From: Paenibacillus amylolyticus
Lineage (GTDB): Bacteria > Bacillota > Bacilli > Paenibacillales > Paenibacillaceae
Reading direction: 5' to 3'
DNA: 64,000 bases
Assembly: GCF_029689945.1 (NCBI RefSeq)
Contig: NZ_CP121451.1
Coordinates: 1,798,001 to 1,862,000, forward strand
In this document: positions 37,152 to 47,086 of the stretch, piece by piece
How the letters are laid out: every line of letters starts with the position of its first letter
Numbering within the stretch: the stretch's first letter is position 1
Made by a program: the position numbers and the translations under genes
Notes under the pieces: generated by a model
The model's database searches: none
Told to the model about the DNA's origin: nothing
What the model saw: only the letters and a program-made list of their open reading frames with translations

Positions 37152-37691
37152 ATGATGCATAGAGATGAGCGTATAACCAGAAAGACCACAACTTTTATGG
37201 GTTTACTAAAGATCACTACGTTTAAACCCTTTTTTATAACACCAGTTTTTTTTGTTTCTTTTGTTTTGGCCGTTGTGTTTTATTATTATTTCAAGGACGT
37301 AACAGATTTCTCAAGTTTAACAGAGTACATTTCAGAAACAGTCGCTTCAATATCGGCTACACTATTAGGTATAGTAATAGCTGGCTTAGCAATCTTAATA
37401 TCTTTGACCCAAGGTAAGCTACTATCTCTGTTCCTACAGAAGAACATACTCCAAAAATTTTTGTTTCCATTCTGGGTATTTACTGGAGCATGGGCGTTAT
37501 CAACTTTAATCTGTATTTGTGTGAAACTTTTCGTGTATTTTGACCCTAAAGTATTACTGTATGTCTTTACAACGGAAGTTTTTGTGTTTGTATATGCTCT
37601 GTTAGGTACAGTCAGTCTTATGGGTCATGCGATACGTTTTGGCTTATACATCGCTCAAATCACAGATGTAATTGATAACGATACCAAATAG
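37152..37691 (+). CDS. Four-helix membrane protein, RexB-like partner
   Basis: 179 residues, 11 bases after the previous stop. Four membrane helices: about 27-47 (FFITPVFFVSFVLAVVFYYY), 62-86 (VASISATLLGIVIAGLAILI), 103-128 (FPFWVFTGAWALSTLICICV) and 133-160 (LYVFTTEVFVFVYALLGTVS). Short ends, no enzymatic motif. Own terminator follows. As RexB forms a membrane channel opened when RexA senses infection, a similar effector role is possible but unproven. Confidence 0.6.
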   Translation: MMHRDERITRKTTTFMGLLKITTFKPFFITPVFFVSFVLAVVFYYYFKDVTDFSSLTEYISETVASISATLLGIVIAGLAILISLTQGKLLSLFLQKNILQKFLFPFWVFTGAWALSTLICICVKLFVYFDPKVLLYVFTTEVFVFVYALLGTVSLMGHAIRFGLYIAQITDVIDNDTK

Positions 37692-37701
37692 TTTATGAGA
37701 T

Positions 37702-37737
37702 AATAAACCGTTGAAGTCTTTGCGGTTTATTTTTTTT
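37702..37737 (+). terminator. Terminator of the RexAB-like pair
   Basis: AATAAACCG / CGGTTTATT with a 12-base loop, followed by eight T. Confidence 0.85.
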
Positions 37738-37814
37738 ATATAGTCGTCCCTTTGAAGAGAAAATTCTTTATAAACGTAAGTAGATCCATCCTTATTGGGG
37801 AAGGGAGTGAAGAC

Positions 37815-38210
37815 ATGTCAATTAAAATTAAGCGCCCATGCAATCACCCAGGATGTCCTGAGATATCATGTGTAGCTTACTGCGTCCGGCATAAGAAGCA
37901 GAGAGCCAAAGTGATAGACCAGAGGCGAGGCACATCGACACAGCGTGGTTACAATGGCCAGTGGCGAAAGGCCAGGGAAGGATACCTGCGCAAACATCCG
38001 ATATGTGTCGAGTGTGATGCAGGAGGCCAAGTCACAGCAGCTACAGTAGTAGACCACATTATCCCACACAAAGGTGATGATTCTCTGTTCTGGGATTCAA
38101 GCAACTGGCAAGCACTGTGTAAGAGATGCCATGACATCAAGACAGTCACCCAAGATGGTGGGTTTGGTAATGATGTGAGGCAACCCAAGCAAAGGAGTGA
38201 TAATCCATGA
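37815..38210 (+). CDS. HNH endonuclease of the packaging module
   Basis: ATG 37815 after GGGAGTG. 131 residues; CNHPGCPE...CVRH zinc motif near the start, then basic RGYNGQWRKAREGYLRKHP, and the HNH core with CVECDAGG, VVDHIIPHKGDD, NWQALCKRCHD. HNH proteins next to terminase are required for cos cleavage in many HK97-like phages. Confidence 0.88.
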   Translation: MSIKIKRPCNHPGCPEISCVAYCVRHKKQRAKVIDQRRGTSTQRGYNGQWRKAREGYLRKHPICVECDAGGQVTAATVVDHIIPHKGDDSLFWDSSNWQALCKRCHDIKTVTQDGGFGNDVRQPKQRSDNP

Positions 38211-38497
38211 AGCCTAAGGATTATAATGACGAGTTGGAACAGGAGTATGCCAAGCAGCTGAAGACGCCTGACTATGATGCATGGGTGTTGTTCTCTGTGA
38301 AGATCAATCGACCGCTGAGAGAATACATGGGCAGCATTAGATACGACAAGAGCAAAAGAAAGGATTATCAGGCTGCTACATATGCGCTTCAGCTGTGGCA
38401 TGAATTCACTTCAAAACTGCGCGGCGACCCTTTGACAGAAAGGTTTGTGACGCGAGTAGCCGAATTGCGGTTCGATATAAAGAAACTGCTCAACTAA
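38207..38497 (+). CDS. Packaging-region phage protein of unknown function
   Basis: 96 residues, overlapping HNH by four bases (ATGA). Helical (DYQAATYALQLWHEFTSKLR). Located between HNH and terminase; function unknown. Confidence 0.65.
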   Translation: MKPKDYNDELEQEYAKQLKTPDYDAWVLFSVKINRPLREYMGSIRYDKSKRKDYQAATYALQLWHEFTSKLRGDPLTERFVTRVAELRFDIKKLLN

Positions 38498-38523
38498 AGT
38501 CATTCATTGAATGGCTTTTTTTG
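38497..38523 (+). terminator. Terminator-like hairpin
   Basis: AGTCATTC / GAATGGCT, loop AT, then seven T. Confidence 0.7.
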
Positions 38524-38579
38524 TTGAACAGACACACGTCACCAGACGGTCAGAAACGGCCTTCTAAGCCCCTTAATAA

Positions 38580-38756
38580 AAATGAAGGCGAATGACTGCG
38601 TGAATCCCCAAAGGGGCAGGGGGTATCAGGAATTTCGTACGGCGGGGTGAAAAACCGGCTGGGGCGTCTCGTGTAAAAAAAATTCCCTAAATGAAATTTC
38701 GGAATTAGGGTCGGTGTTGGATTTAGCTTCCAGAAAAACAGAAGGGAGGAGGTGTC
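38580..38756. other. Candidate cos/packaging region
   Basis: The gap 38524-38756 upstream of the small terminase has no gene and has GC-rich blocks (CCCCAAAGGGGCAGGGGG, TACGGCGGGGTGAAAAACC) unlike the surrounding DNA. HNH-plus-terminase phages normally carry cos here. Confidence 0.4.
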
Positions 38757-39291
38757 ATGGCGAGGCCGCGTCAACCGATTGACTTATTGCTGTACAAGGG
38801 ACAGAAGAATCTGACCAAGCAAGAAATTGAGGAACGGAAGTCCGCCGAGATAAAAGCACCATCCGATAAAATACGAGCACCATCATATTTGCCAAAAGAT
38901 TTGCGCCGAGATTTTAAGAAGATTTCGGATGAGTTGATTGCGATCGGTATCATGTCCAATCTGGATGTTGATGCCCTATGCAGGTATCTGATTTCCCGAA
39001 AGCTCTACCTTCAAGTTACAAACGAGCTGCTGAATCGAAAGCCCAATTGTGCAGTATGAACAATCGGAAGATGACAGCGTGGACGGTGAGTTGATTCCAG
39101 GTACAAAAACGGTAGAGATTTTCAGTAGTATTTATGCTGACCTTACGCTTAACCAGGACAAGTTTTTCAAACAGTGCCGTCAAGCTGCAAGTGACTTGGG
39201 CCTCACCATTTCTTCGAGGTGCAAACTGGTTGTGCCGAAGAAAGAGGAAAAGGGGCCGACAGAGTTTGATGAAAGGTTCGGGGATGTGTAG
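38757..39291 (+). CDS. Terminase small subunit, P27 family (one frame break)
   Basis: GGGAGGAGG precedes the ATG. About 177 residues. Begins MARPRQPIDLLLYKGQKNLT, with APSYLPKDLRRDFKKI and later YADLTLNQDKFFKQCRQAAS, the layout of P27-type small terminases that recognise the packaging site. Frames join around 39030-39045, where one surplus A in CGAAAG would explain the break (NRSPIVQYEQSEDD). Stop overlaps the large subunit start. Confidence 0.85.
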
Positions 39292-41022
39292 TGATCAAGC
39301 AATATTTGATCGACTATTCTCGAGATGTAATTGACGGGCATGTCGTAGCGTGTCAGAAACACATATGGGCGTGTATACGATTCATAAAGGATATCGGTCG
39401 GGAGAACACACCTGATTTCCCTTACGTTTTCGATGAAGACAAGGCCATGCGATTTTTCGAATGGATGAACCTATTCCGTCATACAAAAGGGCCGCTTCAA
39501 GGGCAAAGGATTGTTCCGCATGATATCCAGTATTTCATCTTTGGAAACATCTACGGATGGGTTAATGTGGACACAGGTTATCGGCGTTTCAGATACGCAT
39601 ATTGGCAGGTCGGGCGCAAAAACGCCAAATCCCAAAGTCTGGGCGTTGTGGCTTCTTATGAAACAGCCGCTATGGGCGAAGGGATGGCAGAGGTTTATTG
39701 CGCTGCTACAAAGAAAGACCAGGCCAAAATTGTTTGGAACGAAACTAAAGTAATGATCGAACGGTGTCCGGAACTTCGAACCAAGTTCAAAACCACATAT
39801 GGCGTGATTCGACATCTTAAAAGCGAATCGATCATGAAACCACTCAGCAAAGAGGATGGGAAAAAGGGTGATGGTTACAACCCTCAATGCGGGATCGTGG
39901 ATGAATATCACGCTCATGAAACAACCGAAATGTATGACGTTATTGATTCAGGGATGATCTCACGGACTCAGCCTTTGATGATGATCATCACAACGGCTGG
40001 TGAGAACTTAAATAGCCCTTGTTATCGTATTGAGTATGAAATGGTTTCACGTCTTTTGGATCCGAGCGATGAGGGTACAGAGAATGATGACTATTTTGCG
40101 ATGGTCAATGAGTTGGACAAGGACGAAGATGGGAATCTGATTGATGACATTGCAGATGAGAAGGTATGGGAAAAAGCCAATCCTATAGCTGCATCCCATG
40201 AAGTGGGTAGGGCAAGCATTCGGAAAAGGTTGAAAAACGCACTGAATGCGCCTGAGAAAATGAATGATTTCTTGACCAAGAACATGAACATTTGGGTCAA
40301 TGGCGGCGAGAAGAAATACATGCGAATGGATGCATGGGCTGCTTGCGGTACAGAAGAAATGCAAGATGTTCAAGGAATAGAGGCTTATGTCGGCGTGGAC
40401 ATGTCCATGAAAACCGACCTTTCATCCGCAGTCTTTGAATTCCAGCTTCCAGATGGGCGTTTTCTTGTTCGGCAACGTTCTTTCATTCCGGGTGACACGT
40501 TGGAAAGAAAAAGAAAACCGATAAAGTTCCTTATGATCTCTGGATCAAAAAGGGATGGCTTGAAGTAATTCCTGGACCCGTTGTGGATCAAACATATATT
40601 GAAAATTGGATCGTTAAAGCGTCTGAGGAATGGGCATGCGCGATTAAGGAAATATGCTATGACCCATACCAAGCCACACAGTTTGCTATTCAGATGTCTG
40701 AGCGTGGTTACGAGATTGTGGAGATCCGGCAAGGGATACAAACGTTGTCCGAGCCAATCAAAGGCTTCAGGGAATTGGTCCTTCAAAAGAAAATTGTTCA
40801 CGAGAAGGATCAGTTGTTAACCTGGGCAATGAGTAATGCAGTTTTAAAGGTTGACCAAAAGGAAAACGTATTGCTGGACAAAGCGAAGTCCACCAATCGG
40901 ATTGATCCGGTAGCTGCAACCATTGATGCGCACGTCCGGCGATTTTCGCGGAACCGAAAATGGATGTTTCTGAGTTTGCGAACGAAGATATGTTGAAACA
41001 ACTGTGGGGTGATGGAAATTGA
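39291..41022 (+). CDS. Terminase large subunit (two frame breaks)
   Basis: GTG start overlapping the previous TAG. About 577 residues. ATPase: Walker A variant in WQVGRKNAKSQSL, Walker B in GIVDEYHAH, then ITTAGENLNS. Nuclease domain: AYVGVDMSMKTDLSSAVF provides the first metal-binding Asp. Powers DNA into the head and cuts it. Breaks: an A missing near 40508-40517 (restores TDKVPYDLWIKKGWLEVIPG) and a base missing near 40937 (restores AIFAEPKMDVSEFANED with a TGA at 41020). Confidence 0.92.
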
Positions 41023-41216
41023 ATAGAATCGTAACGTTCCTGCGCGACTTTGCGGAGGATTATTTGTTGTTGCTGGGTGTACTGCTTATCAACCTAGCAA
41101 CTTATCGGATCAGCGTTACGGCGGGGCTATACTGCACAGGAGCATTTTGTTTGGTTGCGGGTGTCCTTGTGGCTTTTATGGCTAGATTACCACCGCGCCG
41201 GACAGGGGGTGATTGA
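41019..41216 (+). CDS. Small two-helix membrane protein between terminase and portal
   Basis: TTG start overlapping the terminase stop, GGGGTGATGG upstream. 65 residues with two membrane helices (DYLLLLGVLLINLATYRI and LYCTGAFCLVAGVLVAFMA). Similar small proteins occur at this point in many HK97-like phages; role unknown. Confidence 0.7.
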   Translation: MNRIVTFLRDFAEDYLLLLGVLLINLATYRISVTAGLYCTGAFCLVAGVLVAFMARLPPRRTGGD

Positions 41217-41219
41217 TAA

Positions 41220-42514
41220 ATGTTTTTTAGGAAGGTACTCGAACAACGAAGCGTGGCGACAGAAGTTGGACTGAATGACCGAAAATTTCTGGAGATGCTT
41301 GGCATTGATTCAGCTGGGGCTAATGTGCGCGGAAAAGGCGCTATGAAGATTGAAACAGTATACACATGCATCAAAATATTATCCGAAACCGTGGCAAAAC
41401 TGCCACTAAAGATATACCAATCGGATGAAAATGACATTACAAAAGGCACGAAGCATTACCTGTATCCGCTTCTTAAGCTGCAACCTAACCCGTTAATGTC
41501 TTCCATCAACTTTTTTAAGGCGCTGGAAGCTTCGCGAGCCTTTGGGAATGCCTATGCCAATATTGAATTTGATCAACGAACAGGCAGGGTAATTGCCCTG
41601 TGGCCCTTGGATAGGGAAAAGGTGACCGTGATTATTGATGACATTGGTTTGCTGAACACTCGGACCAGATTGTGGTACCAAGTTAATGTGGGTGGAGAAT
41701 TGAGGAAGATCCCAGCACATGAGATGCTCCACTTCTTAGGAAACGTCACCCTGGATGGGCTTGTTGGGGTACCAACCATGGAGTACTTGAAAGGGACGGT
41801 AGAGAACGCGGCTTCAGCCGGGAAATTCATTAATAACTTCTACAAAAATGGCCTTCAGACCAAAGGTTTGATTCAATACACGGGCAGTTTAGACGAACCA
41901 GCAAAAAAAGTGTTCCGAGAACAGTTCGAATCCATGTCATCAGGTTTGAAAAACAGTCATCGGGTGTCGCTGTTGCCATTCGGGTATCAATTTACGCCGA
42001 TCAGCATGAGTATGACGGATGCCCAATTTCTTGAGAATACGGAACTGACCATTCGGCAGCTGGCTGCGGCATTTGGAATTAAGATGCATCAACTGAATGA
42101 TCTGGATCGGTCCACGCACAGCAATAACGAGCAACAACAACAGCAATTTTATACGGATACCATGTTGCCAATCTTGACCACATATGAACAGGAGATTACA
42201 CGGAAGCTATTTTTGGACAGTGAAATCGATGATGGTTATTTTGTGCGCTTCAATGTGGATGCTGTGCTGCGTGCTGACTTCAAGACGCGTATGGACGCTT
42301 TGGACAAAGCTGTTAAAGGTAGCATTATGTCTCCTGATGAAGCGAGGGCAAAAGAAAACTTGCCACCGATGCCAGGGGAAACAGATTGTACGCTAACGGC
42401 AATGTGATCCCACTCGAAAATGCAGGCATTCAGTATAAGAAAGGGGGTGAAGGAACTGGAAAAGACGATGCCAAAGCCGACAAAGGAGACAAGAGCTCTC
42501 CCGGTAGCGCTTGA
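41220..42514 (+). CDS. Portal protein, HK97 family (one frame break)
   Basis: Starts 3 bases after the previous stop. About 431 residues. Typical phrases: VYTCIKILSETVAKLPLKIY, ASRAFGNAYANIEFD, LAAAFGIKMHQLNDLDRSTH. Forms the dodecameric ring for DNA entry and tail joining. The G-run at 42375-42378 lacks one G; repaired, the C-terminus continues GNRLYANGNVIPLENAGIQY to a TGA at 42512 and overlaps the protease gene. Confidence 0.92.
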
Positions 42515-43076
42515 AATTCGCGCTGATGAAGAAAACGGCAAACGGACCATAACCGGTTCAATCAAATACGATACTGATTCCAATGAGATGCGAGATTGGT
42601 ACGGAGATACATTCGTTGAACAGATTGCCTCCGGGGCATTCACGGACAGTATCAAAAATCGTGGGGTTGTTGGCTTGTGGAGTCATGATACTTCCCAAGT
42701 GCTTGGGAATACCAAGTCAGGCACATTACGTCTGAACGATGGTTCAACTGAACTGCGCTTTGAGTTGGATATCCCGGATACAACCGTGGGGAATGACGCT
42801 TGGGCTTTGATTCAACGTGGTGACGTGGACGGGATGTCATTTGGAATGAAAGTGACAAAGGATAAATGGTCCAGCGAAAAACGAGATGATGGAACAAAGG
42901 TCTACAAGCGCAGCATCTTAAATGCCGATTTGTTTGAGATCAGCCCTGTTGCTTTCCCGGCATATCCAAGCAATGAAGTTACAGCGAGGTCCTTGGATGA
43001 TTTCAAGGCTGAAGAGGCGCGCGAATCAATGCGTATGGAGAAAGAATTACTTGAAATGGAGCTGGAACTAATATGA
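42468..43076 (+). CDS. Prohead protease, U35/HK97 family
   Basis: About 202 residues from ATG 42468 (a GTG at 42447 is possible). Catalytic His in GLWSHDTSQVLG and Ser in VDGMSFGMKV, with FEISPVAFPAYP. Cuts the scaffold part from the capsid protein during head maturation. Overlaps the portal end and is followed by the capsid gene. Confidence 0.9.
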   Translation: MPKPTKETRALPVALEIRADEENGKRTITGSIKYDTDSNEMRDWYGDTFVEQIASGAFTDSIKNRGVVGLWSHDTSQVLGNTKSGTLRLNDGSTELRFELDIPDTTVGNDAWALIQRGDVDGMSFGMKVTKDKWSSEKRDDGTKVYKRSILNADLFEISPVAFPAYPSNEVTARSLDDFKAEEARESMRMEKELLEMELELI

Positions 43077-43120
43077 GGTCGGCTTTTTTGTTTGCCCAAA
43101 TAAATGATGAGGTGATTATT

Positions 43121-44317
43121 TTGACAAAAGAACTGCGCGCCTTACTGGACGCAATCGAAAAGAGAAAGACCGAAGTTCGTACAATGCTTTCCGAAGACAA
43201 GAACACCGAAGCTAGAAACGCAATGGAAGAATTGCGCAAAATGCAGGACAAAGCAGAAATCCTTCGCAAATTGGAAGAAGAAGAAAACCGGAGCCTGGAT
43301 AACTCCGATGGTCAACCGCTGGGAGATCCGGAAAAGCGCGAGATGGCTGAATTGGAATGCGAGTATCGTGGAGTTTTCATGAAGGGTCTTCGCCGTCAAC
43401 GTATTACGTCCGAAGAACGCAATCTCATTACGACTTACGAAAAAGAAGTTCGGGCCGTTATGCATGAAGGCGGGGTATCTGGCCAACCGGATGGCGATTC
43501 TTCTTTAATCGTGCCGCAGGATATTCAAACTCAAATCAATCAGTTTACACGTCAGTTCGTTGACCTCTCAGCATTTGTCACAGTCGAAGAAGTGAGCACC
43601 CTTTCAGGATCACGGGTTATTGAGAAAGATGCAGAGTTTGTGCCGTTTCCTGAAATCGGTGAATTTGAGAATATCCCTGAAACCGATGTTCCCAACTTTA
43701 TCAATCTGACATATGCGGTTAAAAAGCGGGGCGGCATTCTCCCGATCACTAACGAGCTTTTGAGTGACAGCGACCAAAACATCCTTCGTTATATCATTGG
43801 ATGGATTGGTAAGAAAGCAGTCGCTACAAGGAACTTCTTGGTGTTGAATCAACTTAACACGCTTACCAAAAAGCCGTTAACAGATCTTGATGCCATTAAA
43901 GCCGTTCTCAACCTCACCCTTGATCCTGCAATCAGTGAACGAAGCAGAATCATTACGAATCAGCACGGATACGCTTGGATGGATGAGCAGAAAGATGGAA
44001 ATGGACGTTACTTGCTGCAAGACGATATTACTGAGCCAGGAAAGAAAATCTTCAAAGGTAAGCCAGTTACAGTTGTTTCTAATCGACAGCTGAAGACGGA
44101 CACAGTCAACGGGCTTGCTCCATTTATCATTGGAGATACGAAGGAAACCACCGTCCTGTTCAGCCGGAAGTTTTATGAATTGGCAAGTACAAAAGAAGGC
44201 GGAGATGCATTCAAACGAGACAGCACAGATCTTCGCGCTATCATGCGTCAAGACATCAAAACTTGGGACGAAGATGCCGCTGTATACGGTCAACTGGACG
44301 TTTCGGCAATCGTTTAA
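43121..44317 (+). CDS. Major capsid protein, HK97 fold
   Basis: TTG 43121 chosen from TGAGGTGA upstream. 398 residues. The first 110 or so are coiled-coil delta domain (LLDAIEKRKTEVRTML, NAMEELRKMQDKAEIL), probably removed by the protease; then LIVPQDIQTQINQFTRQFVD, VKKRGGILPITNELLSDSD and the end DLRAIMRQDIKTWDEDAAVY. No frame break. Confidence 0.93.
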   Translation: MTKELRALLDAIEKRKTEVRTMLSEDKNTEARNAMEELRKMQDKAEILRKLEEEENRSLDNSDGQPLGDPEKREMAELECEYRGVFMKGLRRQRITSEERNLITTYEKEVRAVMHEGGVSGQPDGDSSLIVPQDIQTQINQFTRQFVDLSAFVTVEEVSTLSGSRVIEKDAEFVPFPEIGEFENIPETDVPNFINLTYAVKKRGGILPITNELLSDSDQNILRYIIGWIGKKAVATRNFLVLNQLNTLTKKPLTDLDAIKAVLNLTLDPAISERSRIITNQHGYAWMDEQKDGNGRYLLQDDITEPGKKIFKGKPVTVVSNRQLKTDTVNGLAPFIIGDTKETTVLFSRKFYELASTKEGGDAFKRDSTDLRAIMRQDIKTWDEDAAVYGQLDVSAIV

Positions 44318-44338
44318 GGCGGGATAACCGCCTTTTAT
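44316..44338 (+). terminator. Terminator-like hairpin after capsid gene
   Basis: AAGGCGG / CCGCCTT, loop GATAA, then TTTATT. Likely partial, lowering expression of later genes relative to capsid. Confidence 0.8.
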
Positions 44339-44359
44339 TCTTTTCTTGGAGGGAAAATA

Positions 44360-44662
44360 ATGGCTAAAGCAACTGCAAAAATTCTGAAATATCCCGTTTT
44401 AGAGGTTTTCCGGGATAAAGAAACAAAGAGGAAATATCCGGTTGGTTCGGAGTATGAGACAGATGATCAGGACCGGGCCGAGTATCTCAAAGAATTCGGA
44501 TATCTTGGCGAACCTGTTACTGACGATTCCAAACAACCGGAACCCATCACACCGGATTCAGGGAAGCCGTTGGAGGAGGAAATGACGGTGAAACCGGATG
44601 ATAAAAATCCTGATCCGGCAGAGCCTGAATCCAAAACCAATAGTAAGGCAGACAAGGAATAG
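44360..44662 (+). CDS. Head-region phage protein, acidic tail
   Basis: 100 residues after GGAGGG. Basic start (KATAKILKYPVLEVFRDKET), then a low-complexity Pro/Asp/Glu tail. Possibly a capsid accessory or decoration protein; no family recognised. Confidence 0.65.
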   Translation: MAKATAKILKYPVLEVFRDKETKRKYPVGSEYETDDQDRAEYLKEFGYLGEPVTDDSKQPEPITPDSGKPLEEEMTVKPDDKNPDPAEPESKTNSKADKE

Positions 44663-44664
44663 TC

Positions 44665-45227
44665 ATGCTGGCAACCGTCAGTAGATTAAAAAAGATGCTC
44701 TATATCCCTGACGCAGACAGCAGCCAGGACGATGAATTGTTGTTCGTCCTAGCTGCTGCGTCTGATGCCATTGAGGGACACTGTAACCGTGAATTCGGAA
44801 AAGGTTCATACACGGAGCGCCGCAGCGGAACGAATTCCAAGCATCTGGCCCTGCGAAATTTTCCGATCCATGAAATCACCGAAATCACGGGCCCGCATGG
44901 TCCGGTTGTGGGGTACACGGAATTGGAGGACGGCATACTGTTCCGTCAGGAAGGATGGCCGCAAGGAGAATATAACCTTTTGACCGCCTATATTGGCGGC
45001 TATGACCTTCCAAGTGACGACCCTACCGCTAACACTTCCACACTCCCAAACACGCTGGAAATGGCATGTTTGATGCTTGCTAAGATGATGCATACCGGGC
45101 AGTGGGGTAAGTTGTCGGAAAGAATTGACGGCGAATACACGGCTACGTTCCAAACAGCGGAGCGAGAACCGACTTGCCACCAGCCATACAGGCGCTGTGT
45201 GACCGTCACGTTTGGAGGTTGGGATGA
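44665..45227 (+). CDS. Head-tail connector, gp6-like (one frame break)
   Basis: About 187 residues. Helical N-terminus (VSRLKKMLYIPDADSSQDDE, AAASDAIEGHCNREFG) as in HK97 gp6-like connectors. One base missing near 45177; restored, the end reads TDLPPAIQALCDRHVWRLG with TGA at 45225 overlapping the next start. Confidence 0.85.
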
Positions 45228-45538
45228 TGTACCGAGATGTTGTCAAAATCACGCGGCAGGCGGACGACAGTGATCCGTGGGCAGGAGGGTCTTCAGGAAA
45301 TCAGCCGGATGTGTTCCGGGCGCGGGTTACATTCGAAACTCAGCGGGTCATAAGTGACAATGGGCAGGAGGTAACCAGTTCTGTCCATATTCGCATGCCT
45401 GGAATAGTCCCGGTGGGATATGGCGATGAAGTGACATTCAAGGAACCGGACGGAACCGAAAAGACCAAGAAAATAATTTCTTACAAGGTTCCGCGTAATC
45501 TTGAAGGGCAGTTCATGATGACGGTGGTGCATTTATGA
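45224..45538 (+). CDS. Head-tail adaptor / closure protein
   Basis: ATG 45224 (or 45227) with GGAGG 6 bases upstream. About 104 residues of beta-type protein (VRIKITRQ-like start MMYRDVVKITRQADDS; VHIRMPGIVPVGYGDEVTF). Position and length fit a siphovirus stopper. Confidence 0.7.
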   Translation: MMYRDVVKITRQADDSDPWAGGSSGNQPDVFRARVTFETQRVISDNGQEVTSSVHIRMPGIVPVGYGDEVTFKEPDGTEKTKKIISYKVPRNLEGQFMMTVVHL

Positions 45539-45938
45539 GTATGGAATTAAATGCGGGCGCCTTCCTGAAGCAATTGGATTTGTTGAATGAACGTGCATTG
45601 AAGGCGGCTAAACGCGGGGTGCAGAAAGCAGCTGAGGAATTGGGAAATGAATCGGACAAGCTTGCGCCAAAGAAAAAAGGGAAATTACGTCAGTCCCGGC
45701 GGGTCGAGGTAGAAACCAAAACTGGTTTGAGGATCACAGCGACAGTATCCTATTCAGCGATTAATCCCATGAAATCAGGATATCAGTTCAATTACGCTCT
45801 GTATCTTCATGAGGTGGCTGATTTTGATCCGACCACAGCGGGAACCGGCCGAAATTTTTGGAGCGTCCATTGAAAGCTAAATCCAGGCGTTTCATGAAAA
45901 TCATTGCTGATGAAGTTCGGAAGGAGATGCATTTGTAG
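45535..45938 (+). CDS. HK97 gp10-like head-tail protein (one frame break)
   Basis: Overlaps the preceding stop. About 134 residues. AAKRGVQKAAEELGNESDKL followed by PKKKGKLRQSRRVEVE is the gp10 pattern. One base missing near 45847-45850; restored, the end reads PKFLERPLKAKSRRFMKIIA to a TAG at 45936 overlapping the next GTG. Confidence 0.82.
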
Positions 45939-46314
45939 TGATCAAACCCAAGCAGTTCGCTGACATGCTGCAAGCTGAGAAACCTTTCAGATATTACGTC
46001 AACGAATTTCCATCAGGCGCGCCAGACGCTGCGGCTTGGGTGCGCCTGACGGGCGGTTATCCTCCGTCTGATTGGTCGCCACGTAAAAAGCCATCTATGC
46101 AGATCCTGGTACGTGGTCCAGAGAAGAAGCGGTCCGAATTGAACAGCATGCCTATGAACTGTACGAACACATGCATCAACGCCAGGAGTTTTATGCAGGC
46201 GATAGCTTAATACGAGAATGCACAGCCGATCAATCGAATCCGCTCTATGTGGGCAGGGACGAAAACGATCGGCTTTTATATTCTCTAAATTTTACATTGG
46301 TGGTGATGGGATGA
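45938..46314 (+). CDS. Tail completion / minor capsid protein (one frame break)
   Basis: GTG start overlapping the preceding stop. About 125 residues. VRLTGGYPPSDWSPRKKPSM then, after adding one base near 46118, REEAVRIEQHAYELYEHMHQ and VGRDENDRLLYSLNFTLVVM, a standard tail terminator layout. Confidence 0.75.
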
Positions 46315-46496
46315 GGAAAGTGGAGCTGACGAAAAGAGACATTCAAGTCAATGTAGGCACGAAAGATAAGCCGGATTACAAAACAGCTGGTGATACTGTC
46401 GAACTGACTAATGAATCGACGGCGAAGATGATTGAATTGGGATACGGCAAGGAAGTTAAAGAAACAAAATCTACCGCGAAAGAGGGTCAATCCTAA
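46311..46496 (+). CDS. Small tail-region protein
   Basis: ATG 46311 overlapping the previous stop. 61 residues (KVELTKRDIQVNVGTKDKPD). Likely tail-tube accessory; function unknown. Confidence 0.6.
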   Translation: MRKVELTKRDIQVNVGTKDKPDYKTAGDTVELTNESTAKMIELGYGKEVKETKSTAKEGQS

Positions 46497-47029
46497 TGGC
46501 AGGAGTAAATGCAGAAAAAATCAAGCTAGGACCATGCAAGGTTGTCTTCGGCGAAGGTGCCGATCAAGTTGAATTTGGAACAACCAAAGGCGGAGTGGTG
46601 CTCACCTATGAAGAAGGGTCCAGAGAAGTGACGATGGATCAGACGGGCACAACGCCGTTGAAAGAGATCATTACGGGGCGCAACGCTAGTGTTGCGGTGC
46701 CTTTTGGTGAATACGATTTGGATAAGTTGTTGGCAGTCCTGCCGGGTTCCCGATTGGCCGTAGATGCAACAGACCCTACAAAGAGAAAAGTTGTGGTCAA
46801 TGCAACCAAGGTTATTGATCTGTTGAAATACGCGAAGAAAATGACGCTGATTCCATTGGCAGAAGGAACAACGCCGGATGATCATATTACACTTCCTATG
46901 GCGGCTCCACGTGCCAATTTGAACTACACGTTCGATTATGACAACGAATTGATTACCAATGTCACATTCAAAGGATTCCCGAACGAAAACGGCGACCTGA
47001 TCGAATTCGGTGATCCAGACGTAGCCTAA
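46496..47029 (+). CDS. Major tail tube protein
   Basis: 177 residues, start overlapping the previous stop (TAATG). Beta-rich with GGVVLTYEEGSREVTMDQTG and ANLNYTFDYDNELITNVTFK. Position before the chaperone pair and length match siphovirus tail tube subunits. No frame break. Confidence 0.85.
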   Translation: MAGVNAEKIKLGPCKVVFGEGADQVEFGTTKGGVVLTYEEGSREVTMDQTGTTPLKEIITGRNASVAVPFGEYDLDKLLAVLPGSRLAVDATDPTKRKVVVNATKVIDLLKYAKKMTLIPLAEGTTPDDHITLPMAAPRANLNYTFDYDNELITNVTFKGFPNENGDLIEFGDPDVA

Positions 47030-47045
47030 TACCACATCAGACAGG

Positions 47046-47068
47046 GCGGGGCCAAAGGCTCCGCTTTT
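47046..47068 (+). terminator. Terminator-like hairpin after tail tube gene
   Basis: GCGGGGCC / GGCTCCGC (one wobble), loop AAA, then TTTT. Confidence 0.8.
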
Positions 47069-47086
47069 CGTCATGAAGGAGGACCT

